Of a stretch of 64,000 nt of DNA, positions 41,872-49,996 are shown piece by piece (position 1 is the first letter of the stretch; each line of letters starts with the position of its first letter). Under the pieces are notes generated by a model. The model did not search any database and was not told the origin of the DNA. It was given only the letters and a program-made list of their open reading frames with translations. A program made the translations under genes and the position numbers. The stretch is from Catenuloplanes indicus. Lineage in GTDB: Bacteria > Actinomycetota > Actinomycetes > Mycobacteriales > Micromonosporaceae. The stretch is taken from NCBI RefSeq assembly GCF_030813715.1, contig NZ_JAUSUZ010000001.1, forward strand, positions 1,178,001 to 1,242,000, read 5' to 3'.

Positions 41872-42645
41872 TCAGACGAACTGCGGCGGGCCGGCCGGGT
41901 CGCCGGTCCGCCAGGCGCGGCACCACACCAGGTAGTCCAGCTCCTTGCGGATCTCGGCCAGGTGGGCGTACGTGGCCGGGCCGGCGCCGATCGCGGCGGC
42001 CGCGATCGCCCGGCGCAGGCCGGCACCGAACAGCCACTCCGCGAACAGCGCGGTGCTCGCCGGGCTCCAGCAGCTCAGCTCCACGACGTCCGGATCGCCG
42101 CGGTAGTCGTTCAGCATCCCGGCCAGCTGCCCGGCCGCGGCCGGGCGCGCGAGCGAGGACGCCCACTCGGCGAGCATCGGCGCCAGGTCCGGCTCGGCCG
42201 CACTGATCCCGGCCAGCACGTCGCGCGGCGGCGTGGCGCACGCGCCGGCCAGCACGCCGGACCACAGCGCCCGCAGGTACGCGTCGATCGCGGCGCGCTC
42301 GTCCGCCGCCCAGGTCGCCCACTCCGCGCTGACCAGCGCCCGGAGTTCCCACTCCAGGTCGCCGGCCATCGGGCGGCCGTGCATGGTCTCCGCCGCGGTC
42401 AGCTCCAGCACGCGCGGCAGGAAGTACCGGAAGTCCGGTACGCCGCCGACCATCGAGAACAGGTTCGACCGGTAGTACCGCAGCGCCTCGGCCGTCACCT
42501 CGCGCAGCGGTCGCGGTGTCAGCAGCACCCGCGCCTCCTCGGCGGAGAAGCAGCAGCCGCCGCAGTAGCTGAACGACTCCGGGAGAGGGACGGGGGCGAA
42601 CGTGGCGTAGAGGCCGTCGATCGCGGTGGCCAGGGGCGGAAACAT
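41872..42645 (-). CDS. Hypothetical protein, 257 aa, with a CxxCC motif
   Basis: Cytosolic, mainly helical protein with an N-terminal SYCGGCCFSAEEARVLLTPRPLREV segment, where the C-G-G-C-C cluster could bind zinc, then VGGVPDFRYFLPRVLEL and VELSCWSPASTALFAEWLF. No family recognised. It stands alone between the SDR pair (convergent) and the GH43 gene (divergent). Confidence 0.7.
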   Translation of the reverse strand: MFPPLATAIDGLYATFAPVPLPESFSYCGGCCFSAEEARVLLTPRPLREVTAEALRYYRSNLFSMVGGVPDFRYFLPRVLELTAAETMHGRPMAGDLEWELRALVSAEWATWAADERAAIDAYLRALWSGVLAGACATPPRDVLAGISAAEPDLAPMLAEWASSLARPAAAGQLAGMLNDYRGDPDVVELSCWSPASTALFAEWLFGAGLRRAIAAAAIGAGPATYAHLAEIRKELDYLVWCRAWRTGDPAGPPQFV

Positions 42646-42704
42646 TCGGACAGGGTACGCCGGGTGCCTTGACGGAGTGGCGGCTCAGCGGAAAACATCG
42701 TGAG

Positions 42705-44192
42705 ATGTCGATTTCTGTCGTGCGAAAGCTCGCCGCCGTCGCCGGGATCCTCGCCACCACCGTGGCGGGGGCACCCGCGTCGGCGGCCCCGCCGGACCAG
42801 ACCACCGCCGAGGCCGGCAACCCGTTCGTGTCCGGGTGGTACGCCGACCCGGACGTGGCCGTCTACGGGGGCCGGTACTACGTGTTCCCGACCGCCTCCC
42901 GGCCGTACGATCAGCAGACGTTTCTCGATGCCTTCTCCTCGGCCGACCTGGTCACCTGGACGAAGCACCCGAACGTGCTGACCACCGCGGACGTCTCCTG
43001 GGCACGCCGGGCGTTGTGGGCGCCCGCGCCGATCGAACGGAACGGCAGGTACTACCTCTACTTCGCGGCGAACGACATCCAGAGCAACGCGGAACCGGGC
43101 GGCATCGGCGTGGCCGTCGCGGACCGGCCGGAGGGGCCGTACCGGGACGCGATCGGCAGGCCGCTCATCGCGCAGTTCGTCAACGGCGCGCAGCCGATCG
43201 ACCAGGACGTGTTCGTCGACGACGACGGTCAGGCCTACATCTACTACGGCGGCTGGGGGCACGCCAACGTCGCGCGCCTGAACAGCGACATGACGAGCCT
43301 CGGTACGTTCCCGGACGGTGCCACGTTCAAGGAGATCACCCCGAGCGGGTACGTGGAGGGCCCGCAGATGTTCAAGCGCGGCGGCGTCTACTACCTGATG
43401 TGGTCCGAGGGCGGCTGGACCGGGCCGAACTACTCCGTCGCGTACGCCATGTCGAACTCCCCCACCGGCCCGTTCACCCGCCTGGACCGGGTGCTCGCGC
43501 AGGACCCGGCCGTGGCCCGCGGCGCCGGCCACAACTCGGTGATCAACGTGCCGGGCACCGACATCTGGTACATCGTCTATCACCGCCGCCCGCTCAGCGA
43601 GACCGACGGCAACTCCCGCGAGCTGGCCTACGACCGCATGTACTTCAACCCGGACGGCACGATCCGGCGCGTCACCATGCTGGTCAAGGACAACTTCGCG
43701 GACGGCAACGGGTACGGCTGGAAGACCCTCGGCGGCACCTGGACCGCGACCGGCGGGCAGTACCGGGCGGGCCACTCGTACGGCGGCAAGTCGCTGCTGG
43801 ACGACAACCACACGAACGCGGTCCACGACGCGGACGTCACGATCGGCTCCGGTCCCGGCGACGCCGGCCTGGTCTTCCGCGCCACCGCCGCGGCCGTCGG
43901 CACGGACGCGTACCGCGGCTACTACGCCGGCATCACGCCGCGCGGCGAGGTGCTGCTCGGCAAGGCCGACAACAACTGGACCCGGCTCGCCGGCGCACCG
44001 CTGACGATCACCCCGGGCCGTGCGTACCACCTGCGGGTCGAGGCCGTCGGCGCGACGATCCGGGTCTTCGTCGACGACTTGACCACGCCGCGGATCACGG
44101 TCACCGACAGCACGTACGCCGCCGGCCGGTCCGGCGTGCGCGTCTACGACACCAGCGCCTCGTTCGACAACGTCGCGATCACCAACCGCTGA
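42705..44192 (+). CDS. Secreted glycoside hydrolase family 43 enzyme with C-terminal beta-sandwich domain
   Basis: 495 residues from ATG 42705. Signal peptide KLAAVAGILATTVAGAPASA. Residues ~38-325 are the GH43 five-bladed propeller: NPFVSGWYADPDVAVYGGRYYVFPT (catalytic base Asp), PIDQDVFVDDDGQAYIYYGG (pKa-modulating Asp), GYVEGPQMFKRGGVYYLMWSEGG (catalytic acid Glu). Residues ~325-495 are a jelly-roll/LamG-like domain (DNFADGNGYGWKTLGGTW, GDAGLVFRATA, GVRVYDTSASFDNVAI). Likely acts on arabinan or xylan outside the cell; substrate not resolvable. Confidence 0.92.
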   Translation: MSISVVRKLAAVAGILATTVAGAPASAAPPDQTTAEAGNPFVSGWYADPDVAVYGGRYYVFPTASRPYDQQTFLDAFSSADLVTWTKHPNVLTTADVSWARRALWAPAPIERNGRYYLYFAANDIQSNAEPGGIGVAVADRPEGPYRDAIGRPLIAQFVNGAQPIDQDVFVDDDGQAYIYYGGWGHANVARLNSDMTSLGTFPDGATFKEITPSGYVEGPQMFKRGGVYYLMWSEGGWTGPNYSVAYAMSNSPTGPFTRLDRVLAQDPAVARGAGHNSVINVPGTDIWYIVYHRRPLSETDGNSRELAYDRMYFNPDGTIRRVTMLVKDNFADGNGYGWKTLGGTWTATGGQYRAGHSYGGKSLLDDNHTNAVHDADVTIGSGPGDAGLVFRATAAAVGTDAYRGYYAGITPRGEVLLGKADNNWTRLAGAPLTITPGRAYHLRVEAVGATIRVFVDDLTTPRITVTDSTYAAGRSGVRVYDTSASFDNVAITNR

Positions 44193-44213
44193 CGCAAACG
44201 CGTTGCGGTCGCC

Positions 44214-44247
44214 GCTTCCGGCAGCGAATGATCACGCTGCCGGAAGC
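44214..44247. terminator. Perfect 13-bp hairpin after the GH43 gene
   Basis: GCTTCCGGCAGCG (44214-44226) pairs with CGCTGCCGGAAGC (44235-44247), 8-nt loop, 21 bp after the GH43 stop and 24 bp before the macrodomain start. It may terminate the first gene or modulate read-through into the second. Confidence 0.75.
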
Positions 44248-44271
44248 AGCGACGGAAGGGCGGCGATCGAC

Positions 44272-44787
44272 GTGCGCATCGAACTACGGACCGGGGACAT
44301 CACGGTTCAGGAGGTCGACGCGGTGGTCAACGCCGCGAACTCGTCGCTGCTCGGCGGCGGTGGCGTGGACGGCGCCATCCATCGCAAGGGCGGCCCGGCG
44401 ATCCTCGAGGAATGCCGGAAACTGCGGGCCAGCCGGTACGGGCGGGGTCTTCCGGCCGGCCGGGCGGTGGCGACCGCGGCCGGCCGCCTGCCGGCGCGCT
44501 GGGTGATCCACACGGTCGGCCCGGTCTTCAGCCCGGACGAGGACCGCGCACCGCTGCTGCGCGCCTGCTACACCGAGTCGCTGACGGTCGCGGCCGGCCT
44601 GGGCGCCCGCACGATCGCGTTCCCGCTGATCTCGGCCGGTGTCTACCGCTGGCCGCCCGCGGACGCGGTCGCCCAGGCACTGACCGCGCTGCGTGCCGCG
44701 CACACCGGCCTCGACCTGGCCCGCCTCGTGCTCTTCGACGCGCCTACCCGCGAGATCGCCGATCGGGTGCTGGCCGCGTCGCACTGA
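44272..44787 (+). CDS. Macrodomain protein (ADP-ribose / O-acetyl-ADP-ribose hydrolase)
   Basis: 171 residues from GTG 44272. The macrodomain signatures are TGDITVQEVDAVVNAANSSLLGGGGVDGAIHRKGGP, ARWVIHTVGPVF and ISAGVYRWPPADA. These closely follow the MacroD-type (O-acetyl-ADP-ribose deacetylase) loop 1 and loop 2 motifs, including the catalytic N-A-A-N and G-G-G-G-V-D-G. Probably de-ADP-ribosylates proteins or hydrolyses O-acetyl-ADP-ribose in the cytosol. Confidence 0.95.
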   Translation: MRIELRTGDITVQEVDAVVNAANSSLLGGGGVDGAIHRKGGPAILEECRKLRASRYGRGLPAGRAVATAAGRLPARWVIHTVGPVFSPDEDRAPLLRACYTESLTVAAGLGARTIAFPLISAGVYRWPPADAVAQALTALRAAHTGLDLARLVLFDAPTREIADRVLAASH

Positions 44788-44895
44788 ACGGACCCGCCCG
44801 CCGGGGGAACCGGGACATGATCGGATCGGATCGCTGTGATCGGGCGGCGGTGGGGGTGGCGCGGCCAGGCTGGGTGGCGAGAGGACGGAGGGCTC

Positions 44896-45768
44896 ATGGT
44901 CATCGCGGCGCTGAACCGGCTCGTCGATCTGGTCGAGGAGCAGGGCGGCGGGGAACTGGACGTCAGCGCGCTGGCCCGGTCGCTCGGCACCACCGAGTAT
45001 CACCTGCGGCGGATGTTCTCGTCGCTGGCCGGGATGCCGCTGTCGGAGTACGTGCGCCGGCGGCGGATGACGGTCGCGGCCGCGGACGTGGTGCGCGGCG
45101 CGGACGACCTGCTGACGATCGCGGTACGGCACGGCTACGGGTCGACCGAGGCGTTCGGGCGGGCGTTCCGGGCCGTGCACGGTGCCGGGCCGGGGGACGT
45201 GCGCCGGGACGGTGGGCCCCTCCGGACGCAACCGCAGCTCAGGTTCCGCCTGACCGTCGAGGGGAGCAGTTCCATGGACACCCGCATCGTCGAGCGTCCC
45301 GCGTTCCGGCTGATCGGGCACGCCACCCGCGTGCCGCTGATCCACGAGGGCGCCAACCCGCACATCCAGCGGTTCATCGCGTCGCTGCCGCCGGAGGCGC
45401 ACGGCCGGCTGAAGGGGCTGAGCGGTGCGGAGCCGGCCGGGCTGCTGCAGGTCACCGACGACGTGGAGCAGGACAGCCCGGAGGGCACCGAGCTGACCTA
45501 CCTGCACGGCGTCGCGGCCGGGGCGGACACGCCGGTCCCGGACGACCTGGACGCGATCGAGGTCCCGGCCGGGCGCTGGGCCGTGTTCCGCAGCTCCGGC
45601 GCGTACCCGCGGGAGTTGCAGAGCACCTGGGCGGCGACCGCGACCGAGTGGTTCCCGTCGAACCCGTGGCGGCTGCGGCCGGGGCCGTCGATCGTGGCGG
45701 TGGTCGAGCGCGCCGGCGACTTCAGCACCGCGACCACGGATCTGTGGCTGCCGGTCGAGCCGGCCTGA
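44896..45768 (+). CDS. AraC-family regulator with GyrI-like effector-binding domain
   Basis: 290 residues from ATG 44896 with GGAGGG upstream. Residues ~1-105 hold two HTHs of AraC type (DVSALARSLGTTEYHLRRMFSSLAGMPLSEYVRRRRMTVAAADV, LLTIAVRHGYGSTEAFGRAFRAVHGAGPGDVRR). Residues ~125-290 form the GyrI/effector-binding fold (MDTRIVERPAFRLIGHATRVPL, AIEVPAGRWAVFRSSGAYPRELQSTW, PSIVAVVE). Such proteins sense drugs or small molecules (SoxS/Rob/BmrR-like). Confidence 0.93.
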   Translation: MVIAALNRLVDLVEEQGGGELDVSALARSLGTTEYHLRRMFSSLAGMPLSEYVRRRRMTVAAADVVRGADDLLTIAVRHGYGSTEAFGRAFRAVHGAGPGDVRRDGGPLRTQPQLRFRLTVEGSSSMDTRIVERPAFRLIGHATRVPLIHEGANPHIQRFIASLPPEAHGRLKGLSGAEPAGLLQVTDDVEQDSPEGTELTYLHGVAAGADTPVPDDLDAIEVPAGRWAVFRSSGAYPRELQSTWAATATEWFPSNPWRLRPGPSIVAVVERAGDFSTATTDLWLPVEPA

Positions 45769-45872
45769 CCGGACCGCGGCGGTCTCCGGCACGCCCGGCG
45801 GCCGCCGCGGCTCCGCTGAGTACCGTTGGTGGCACAGGCATCCCACGGTACGACCGGCAGGAGACGTCCCGC

Positions 45873-46409
45873 ATGACCGTGCTTTCCATCCGTACCGTCG
45901 AGGACCCGGTGCTGCGCCGGGTCGCGGATCCGGTGACCGACTTCGACGCCGAGCTGGACCGGCTGGTCCGCGACCTGGGCGAGACGCTGCAGCACGCGCG
46001 CGGTGCCGGGCTGGCCGCGCCGCAGCTGGGCGTGAGCCTGCGGGTCTTCGCGATCAACCCGGACCTGCCCGGCAACGACCTGCGGCTGGACCACCTGGTC
46101 AACCCGGTGCTGGAGTTCCCGGACGCCGAGGAGCAGGACGGGCCGGAGGGATGCCTGTCCATCCCCGGCGTCTACCTGGACACGAAACGCCGGATGAACG
46201 TGGCCGCGAAGGGCTACACGAAGCTCGGCGACCCGGTCCAGGTGGTCGGCTCCGGGTTGCTGGCCCGCTGCATCCAGCACGAGACCGACCACCTGGACGG
46301 CATCCTGTTCATCGACCGGCAGGACGGCGCCCGGCAGGACCGCCTGCTCGCCACGCTCCGCGCGGCGGACTGGTTCGACCCGGAGCGGGTGCGGGTCAGC
46401 CCGCACTGA
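45873..46409 (+). CDS. def: Peptide deformylase
   Basis: 178 residues from ATG 45873 (CAGGAG upstream). All three metal/active-site motifs are present: motif 1 GAGLAAPQLGV, motif 2 EGCLSIPGVY with the Cys ligand, and motif 3 QHETDHLDGILF with H-E-x-x-D-H. It removes the N-formyl group from nascent proteins. Actinomycetes usually carry several def paralogs, and isolation from fmt suggests this is an accessory copy (inference). Confidence 0.96.
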   Translation: MTVLSIRTVEDPVLRRVADPVTDFDAELDRLVRDLGETLQHARGAGLAAPQLGVSLRVFAINPDLPGNDLRLDHLVNPVLEFPDAEEQDGPEGCLSIPGVYLDTKRRMNVAAKGYTKLGDPVQVVGSGLLARCIQHETDHLDGILFIDRQDGARQDRLLATLRAADWFDPERVRVSPH

Positions 46410-46439
46410 CCTGCGAGGACCGGTGGGACGGCAGCCGGC

Positions 46440-46468
46440 GGCAGCGCGATGGCAGCGCGATGGCAGCG
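46440..46468. repeat. Short 11-bp tandem repeat
   Basis: GGCAGCGCGAT twice plus a partial third unit, between the deformylase and the secreted protein gene. Confidence 0.7.
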
Positions 46469-46522
46469 GGGGTGGACAGCGTCTGCGGCGCAATGTCCAC
46501 TCCCGACTCCCAGGGGGATGTC

Positions 46523-47332
46523 ATGAACCGATTGCGTGCGCTCGGCGCACTGATCGTCCTGGCCACGGTCGCGCCGCTCGTGCCCGGCACGGCCGCCGCG
46601 GCGGCGACGCCACCGCTGACCGTGTCGATCACCTGTGACGCACGGACCGGTGCGATCACCACCTCGACCGCGGGCACGCTGCTCAAGCCCGGCACGCCGA
46701 CGGCGGTGACCGTCGAGTTCGCGCGGCGGTCCGCCTACCGGATCACCGCGAACGGGATCGTCAGCCTGCCGCAGCGGGCGCCGGCCGTCGTCACCGCGAC
46801 CACGAACAGCGCGGGTGAGATCGCGGCGACCGGGTACACCGGCACGTTCGACCCGGTGGGTTCGCTGTTCTACCGGGAGCAGGTGCTGGTGACCTACCGC
46901 AACGCGGCCACCGGCGCGTCCTACACGCAGCGCGACGCGACCTGCTTCCACGACCGGCGGACGACCGTCGCGCTCACCTGCGACCCGGCCGCCGGTACGG
47001 TCACCGCGGTCGTCACCGGCGTCGACGGGCACCTGCCCGGCAACGACCTGCCGGGCCGGGCGGGCCGGGTCGGCTATCACGTCGCGACGATCAGCCAGAC
47101 CGGGCCGGACGATCCGCGGTTCCGGGGCGAGTCGCTCGGCGGGACCTGGGACGTCTGGCACGGGATCTCCCGGGCCGCGGACGGTACCTGGTCGGACACC
47201 GGTTACGTGCACGCCGGCGCGTCCCGGCCGTACTACTACGCGGAGGAACTGACGGTCGGCGTCTTCGACGCGTACGGGCTGATGGTCGGCGCGGGCAGCG
47301 CCCGCTGCGTACTGTTCGACGGCGCGGCCTGA
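46523..47332 (+). CDS. Secreted hypothetical protein
   Basis: 269 residues from ATG 46523 with CAGGGGGA upstream. Signal peptide LRALGALIVLATVAPLVPGTAAAA. The mature part is beta-rich with two similar halves, each starting with a short strand and a Cys (TVSITCDARTGAITTSTAG; TVALTCDPAAGTVTAVVTG), suggesting an internal duplication of an immunoglobulin-like fold with a Cys pair each. No family recognised. Confidence 0.72.
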   Translation: MNRLRALGALIVLATVAPLVPGTAAAAATPPLTVSITCDARTGAITTSTAGTLLKPGTPTAVTVEFARRSAYRITANGIVSLPQRAPAVVTATTNSAGEIAATGYTGTFDPVGSLFYREQVLVTYRNAATGASYTQRDATCFHDRRTTVALTCDPAAGTVTAVVTGVDGHLPGNDLPGRAGRVGYHVATISQTGPDDPRFRGESLGGTWDVWHGISRAADGTWSDTGYVHAGASRPYYYAEELTVGVFDAYGLMVGAGSARCVLFDGAA

Positions 47333-47477
47333 GCCCGGCGCGGTCGTGGCCCGATGCAGCCGCGGCGGTCCCGGGCCACGACCGCGCACGCGACGGACAT
47401 CCGGTCGACCGGTGCGCCCGCCACCCGTACCCTCGTGGTCACCGATTTTGATCTTTGGGTCTCGAGGGGAGGACGCC

Positions 47478-47582
47478 GTGCGCTATCGGACCGCGGTCGT
47501 CGTCCCCGTCTGCCGCTTCGAGTTGATCCTCGTGTCCCGGGTGCCCAGCTCCGGCTGCGCCACCGGGGCTGGACGTGCCTGA
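47478..47582 (+). CDS. Possible 34-codon small ORF / leader peptide
   Basis: GTG 47478 follows a strong GGGGAGGA site at 7-nt spacing. The 34-residue product has paired Cys and a V-S-R-V-x-S-S-G-C stretch, loosely like actinomycete Cys-containing leader peptides. The gene it would control is missing: what follows is an EF-G fragment. Treat as a low-confidence candidate. Confidence 0.3.
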   Translation: MRYRTAVVVPVCRFELILVSRVPSSGCATGAGRA

Positions 47583-47661
47583 CCGCCTGCGAGTCGCCGC
47601 AGCGCGGCCGGCTGGGCGCCGTCCCCTGACCGAGATCATCCTTGAGAGACACACATCATGC

Positions 47662-47815
47662 GACACGCCCGGCCACGTCGACTTCTCCGACGAGGTCGAA
47701 CGGTCGCCGCGGGTGCTGGACGGCGCGGTGGTCGTCTTCGACGGCGTGGCCGGCGTGGAGCCGCAGACCGAGTCGGTGTGGCGGACCGCGGACCGCTATG
47801 GCGTGCCGCTCGTCC
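47662..47815 (+). pseudogene. Fragment of elongation factor G (fusA)
   Basis: About 50 codons encode [21 protein letters not shown] then [30 protein letters not shown], which corresponds to the G3 (DTPGH) region of EF-G just before the N-K-M-D motif. Neither the G1 P-loop upstream nor N-K-x-D downstream is present, and the sequence on both sides is unrelated. It is a short relic of fusA or a fusA-like resistance paralog. Confidence 0.85.
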
Positions 47816-47851
47816 GAGACCCCGCGTTCCGCGCCGCCGGGCGGCGACGGG

Positions 47852-47883
47852 CGGGTGCGAGCCCGCCTGTGGGCTCGCACCCG
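47852..47883. terminator. Perfect 13-bp GC-rich hairpin just upstream of the DAO-like gene
   Basis: CGGGTGCGAGCCC (47852-47864) pairs with GGGCTCGCACCCG (47871-47883), 6-nt loop. It ends 16 bp before GTG 47900, so it may terminate upstream transcription or affect ribosome access. Confidence 0.7.
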
Positions 47884-47899
47884 GCACTATGATCGATTC

Positions 47900-48844
47900 G
47901 TGGGACGGATAGCGGTGGTCGGCGCCGGGGTGATCGGACTGTCGATCGCCTACGAGCTGGCCGCGGCCGGGCACGACGTGACGGTGCTGGCCGACCGGGA
48001 CCACACCGGCGCGGTGTCGTCGGTCGCGGCCGCGATCTGGTTCCCGCACGCGGTGGACGCGGTGCCGCGCGTGCTGGAGTCGGCCGAACTGACCCGGGAA
48101 CGCCTGGCGTCGCTGGCCGCGCGTCCGGAGACCGGTGTGCGGCTGCGCACCGGCACGGTCCTGACCCGGCGTCCCGAGCCGGATCTGTCCTGGACCTCGG
48201 CCGTGCCGGTGCACCGGGCCGCGACGCCGGACGAGCTGCCGCCGGGCGCGTCCGGCGTGACGTGCGAGCTGCCGGTCGCGGTCACCGGGCGCTACCTGAA
48301 CTGGCTGCGTGCCGCCGTGGCCGCCCGCGGTGTCACATTCGGGCACGTCACATTAGGTTCCGTCGGTGAGGTGCCACCGGGCTTCGACGTGGTGGTGGTC
48401 GCGGCCGGGCTGCGGTCCGGCGCCCTGCTCGGCGGCGACGATCAGGTCTTCCCGATCCGCGGCCAGGTCGTCCGGCTGGCGAACCCGGGCCTGACCCGCT
48501 GGCTGCTCGACGACGACAACCCGGACGGCCTCACCTACGTGGTCCCGCGCGACGACGACGTGGTCTGCGGCGGCACCGGCGACACCGGTGCCTGGGACGA
48601 GACCGTGGACCCGGCCGTCGAGCGGGCCATCCTGGCGCGCGCGATCGCGCTGGTCCCGGCGCTGGCCGGGGCCCCGATCGTGTCCCGTGCGGTCGGCCTG
48701 CGCCCGGCCCGCACCTCCGTGCGCCTGGAGATCATCGGTGGGTACCCGACGCCGGTCATCGCCGCATACGGGCACGGCGGGTCCGGGTTCACGCTCTCCT
48801 GGGGCGAGGCCGCCCGGGTCCGCGAACTCGTCGGCACGCTGTAG
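47900..48844 (+). CDS. D-amino-acid oxidase-like FAD enzyme
   Basis: 314 residues from GTG 47900. The N-terminal FAD motif IAVVGAGVIGLSIAYELAAAGHDVTVL is classic. Active-site and DAO features are AAAIWFPHAVD, FPIRGQVVRLANP, GLTYVVPRDDDVVCGGTGDTG, SRAVGLRPAR and AYGHGGSGFTLSWGEA. It would oxidise D-amino acids (or glycine-type substrates) to imino acids with H2O2. Length is typical of actinomycete DAOs (~310-330 aa). Confidence 0.93.
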   Translation: MGRIAVVGAGVIGLSIAYELAAAGHDVTVLADRDHTGAVSSVAAAIWFPHAVDAVPRVLESAELTRERLASLAARPETGVRLRTGTVLTRRPEPDLSWTSAVPVHRAATPDELPPGASGVTCELPVAVTGRYLNWLRAAVAARGVTFGHVTLGSVGEVPPGFDVVVVAAGLRSGALLGGDDQVFPIRGQVVRLANPGLTRWLLDDDNPDGLTYVVPRDDDVVCGGTGDTGAWDETVDPAVERAILARAIALVPALAGAPIVSRAVGLRPARTSVRLEIIGGYPTPVIAAYGHGGSGFTLSWGEAARVRELVGTL

Positions 48845-48847
48845 AAC

Positions 48848-48883
48848 GGCCTGCGCGTCCCAGGGGGCCGGGTCGCGCAGGCC
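48848..48883. terminator. 10-bp hairpin after the DAO-like gene
   Basis: GGCCTGCGCG (48848-48857) pairs with CGCGCAGGCC (48874-48883), three bases after the stop codon. Probable intrinsic-type terminator without a T-tract. Confidence 0.7.
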
Positions 48884-49261
48884 GATCGTTCACCGGCCTG
48901 TCCTCCTCGTCGTACGGGCCGGCCGACTCGACCGTCACCGCGAACGAGTCGGCCACGATCAGTGCGTTCGCGACGTGGTGCAGGACGCCGAACGCGGTGT
49001 CCCGGTCCAGCGGGCCGCCGCCCGGCCAGGGCGGCTCGCCCGGTGACGCGTACGCGCTCCGACCTGGCGTCACCGCGCGCCCACAGCCCGGCGGGCTCAC
49101 CGAGATCGCCGTCGACGCCGGTGTCGATCGTCCCGCAAAATTCTGGTATCTGCGTGTCGTCCGATCCGCACCGCACGGCGAATGAATGAGATTGAGCGGA
49201 TACGCCCGCCCGAAATGACATCTATCGGCCTTGTCCGCGACCGGTGTCAGGCTTCCGCTCG
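48884..49261. other. Region without an intact gene; minus-strand protein-like fragment
   Basis: No complete gene. On the minus strand around 49020-48900 a frame reads AFGVLHHVANALIVADSFAVTVES and looks protein-like, but it has no credible start and merges into low-complexity codons; possibly the tail of a decayed gene. The 49100-49240 part is AT-richer and could hold a promoter. Confidence 0.35.
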
Positions 49262-49717
49262 TCAGCGCGGTTCCAGCACCACGACCGCGGTCTCGGTCGG
49301 GCGCAGCCGCGCGTACGCGTCCAGCTTCGGATCGATCCGCCGGTACAGGTCCCACAGCCGGTCCCGTTCCGCACCCCGGGCGGCGCGGGCGCGGACCGGG
49401 CGCGGACCGCCCGGCAGGTCGACGGTCACGTCCGGTCCGGCCTGGAGGTTCAGCCACCAGGCCGGCTCGGCCGCGCCCCAGCCGTTCATCGCGAGCGTCA
49501 CCAGGTTAGGGCCGTCCTCGATGTACGCGAGGATCACACCGCGCGGGCTGCCGGTGCGGCGGCCCCGCGTGGTCAGCCACATGGCGCCCTCCCGGCCGGG
49601 CCGGGCCCGCCACAGGCCGAGCCGGCGGCCGCTGTACCGCACCAGTGCGCGGTGGAACCTCCAGAACGCCGTCATGACCGCCCGCGACGGCAGCCACACC
49701 TCACGCTTCCCGGCCAT
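49262..49717 (-). CDS. Deazaflavin (F420)-dependent nitroreductase-family protein (Ddn/DUF385)
   Basis: 151 residues. The split-barrel signature of Ddn-like proteins is present: MTAFWRFHRALVRYSGRRLG, MWLTTRGRRTGSPRGVILAYIEDGPNLVTLAMNGWGAAEPAWWLNLQAGPDVTVDLPG and ERDRLWDLYRRIDPKLDAY. Members use reduced F420 or FMN, or serve as ligand-binding paralogs. ATG 49717 with GGGGGAGAG upstream. Confidence 0.9.
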   Translation of the reverse strand: MAGKREVWLPSRAVMTAFWRFHRALVRYSGRRLGLWRARPGREGAMWLTTRGRRTGSPRGVILAYIEDGPNLVTLAMNGWGAAEPAWWLNLQAGPDVTVDLPGGPRPVRARAARGAERDRLWDLYRRIDPKLDAYARLRPTETAVVVLEPR

Positions 49718-49917
49718 GTCTCTCCCCCTCGGTCAGCCGCTTCCCACCGTCCACTGTCCGACAGGGAGGCAAGAACTGGGTCAGCGGCAGCACGCCGCCG
49801 TTCGCGCCCGCCCGCACGTCCCGCAGATCGACGCCGGCGAAGCCGGTGGCGGGCCGGCCGGCCCGTCGTCGCAGGCCGGCCGGCCCGCTGGCGTCAACCT
49901 GTCCTCACGGGCGGATC

Positions 49918-49950
49918 AAATGGTCTCCGGAAACGGCGGTCAGACCATTT
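49918..49950. promoter_or_regulatory. 9-bp inverted repeat downstream of the ricin-domain gene
   Basis: AAATGGTCT (49918-49926) pairs with AGACCATTT (49942-49950), 15-nt loop. It lies ~45 bp beyond the stop of the minus-strand secreted protein and may belong to its terminator. Palindromic GGGCCGGCCGGCCC is also nearby (about 49853-49866). Confidence 0.4.
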
Positions 49951-49996
49951 CCAGCAACGGGCCATACCGATTCGACGGCACGTGGGGCACCCATTC

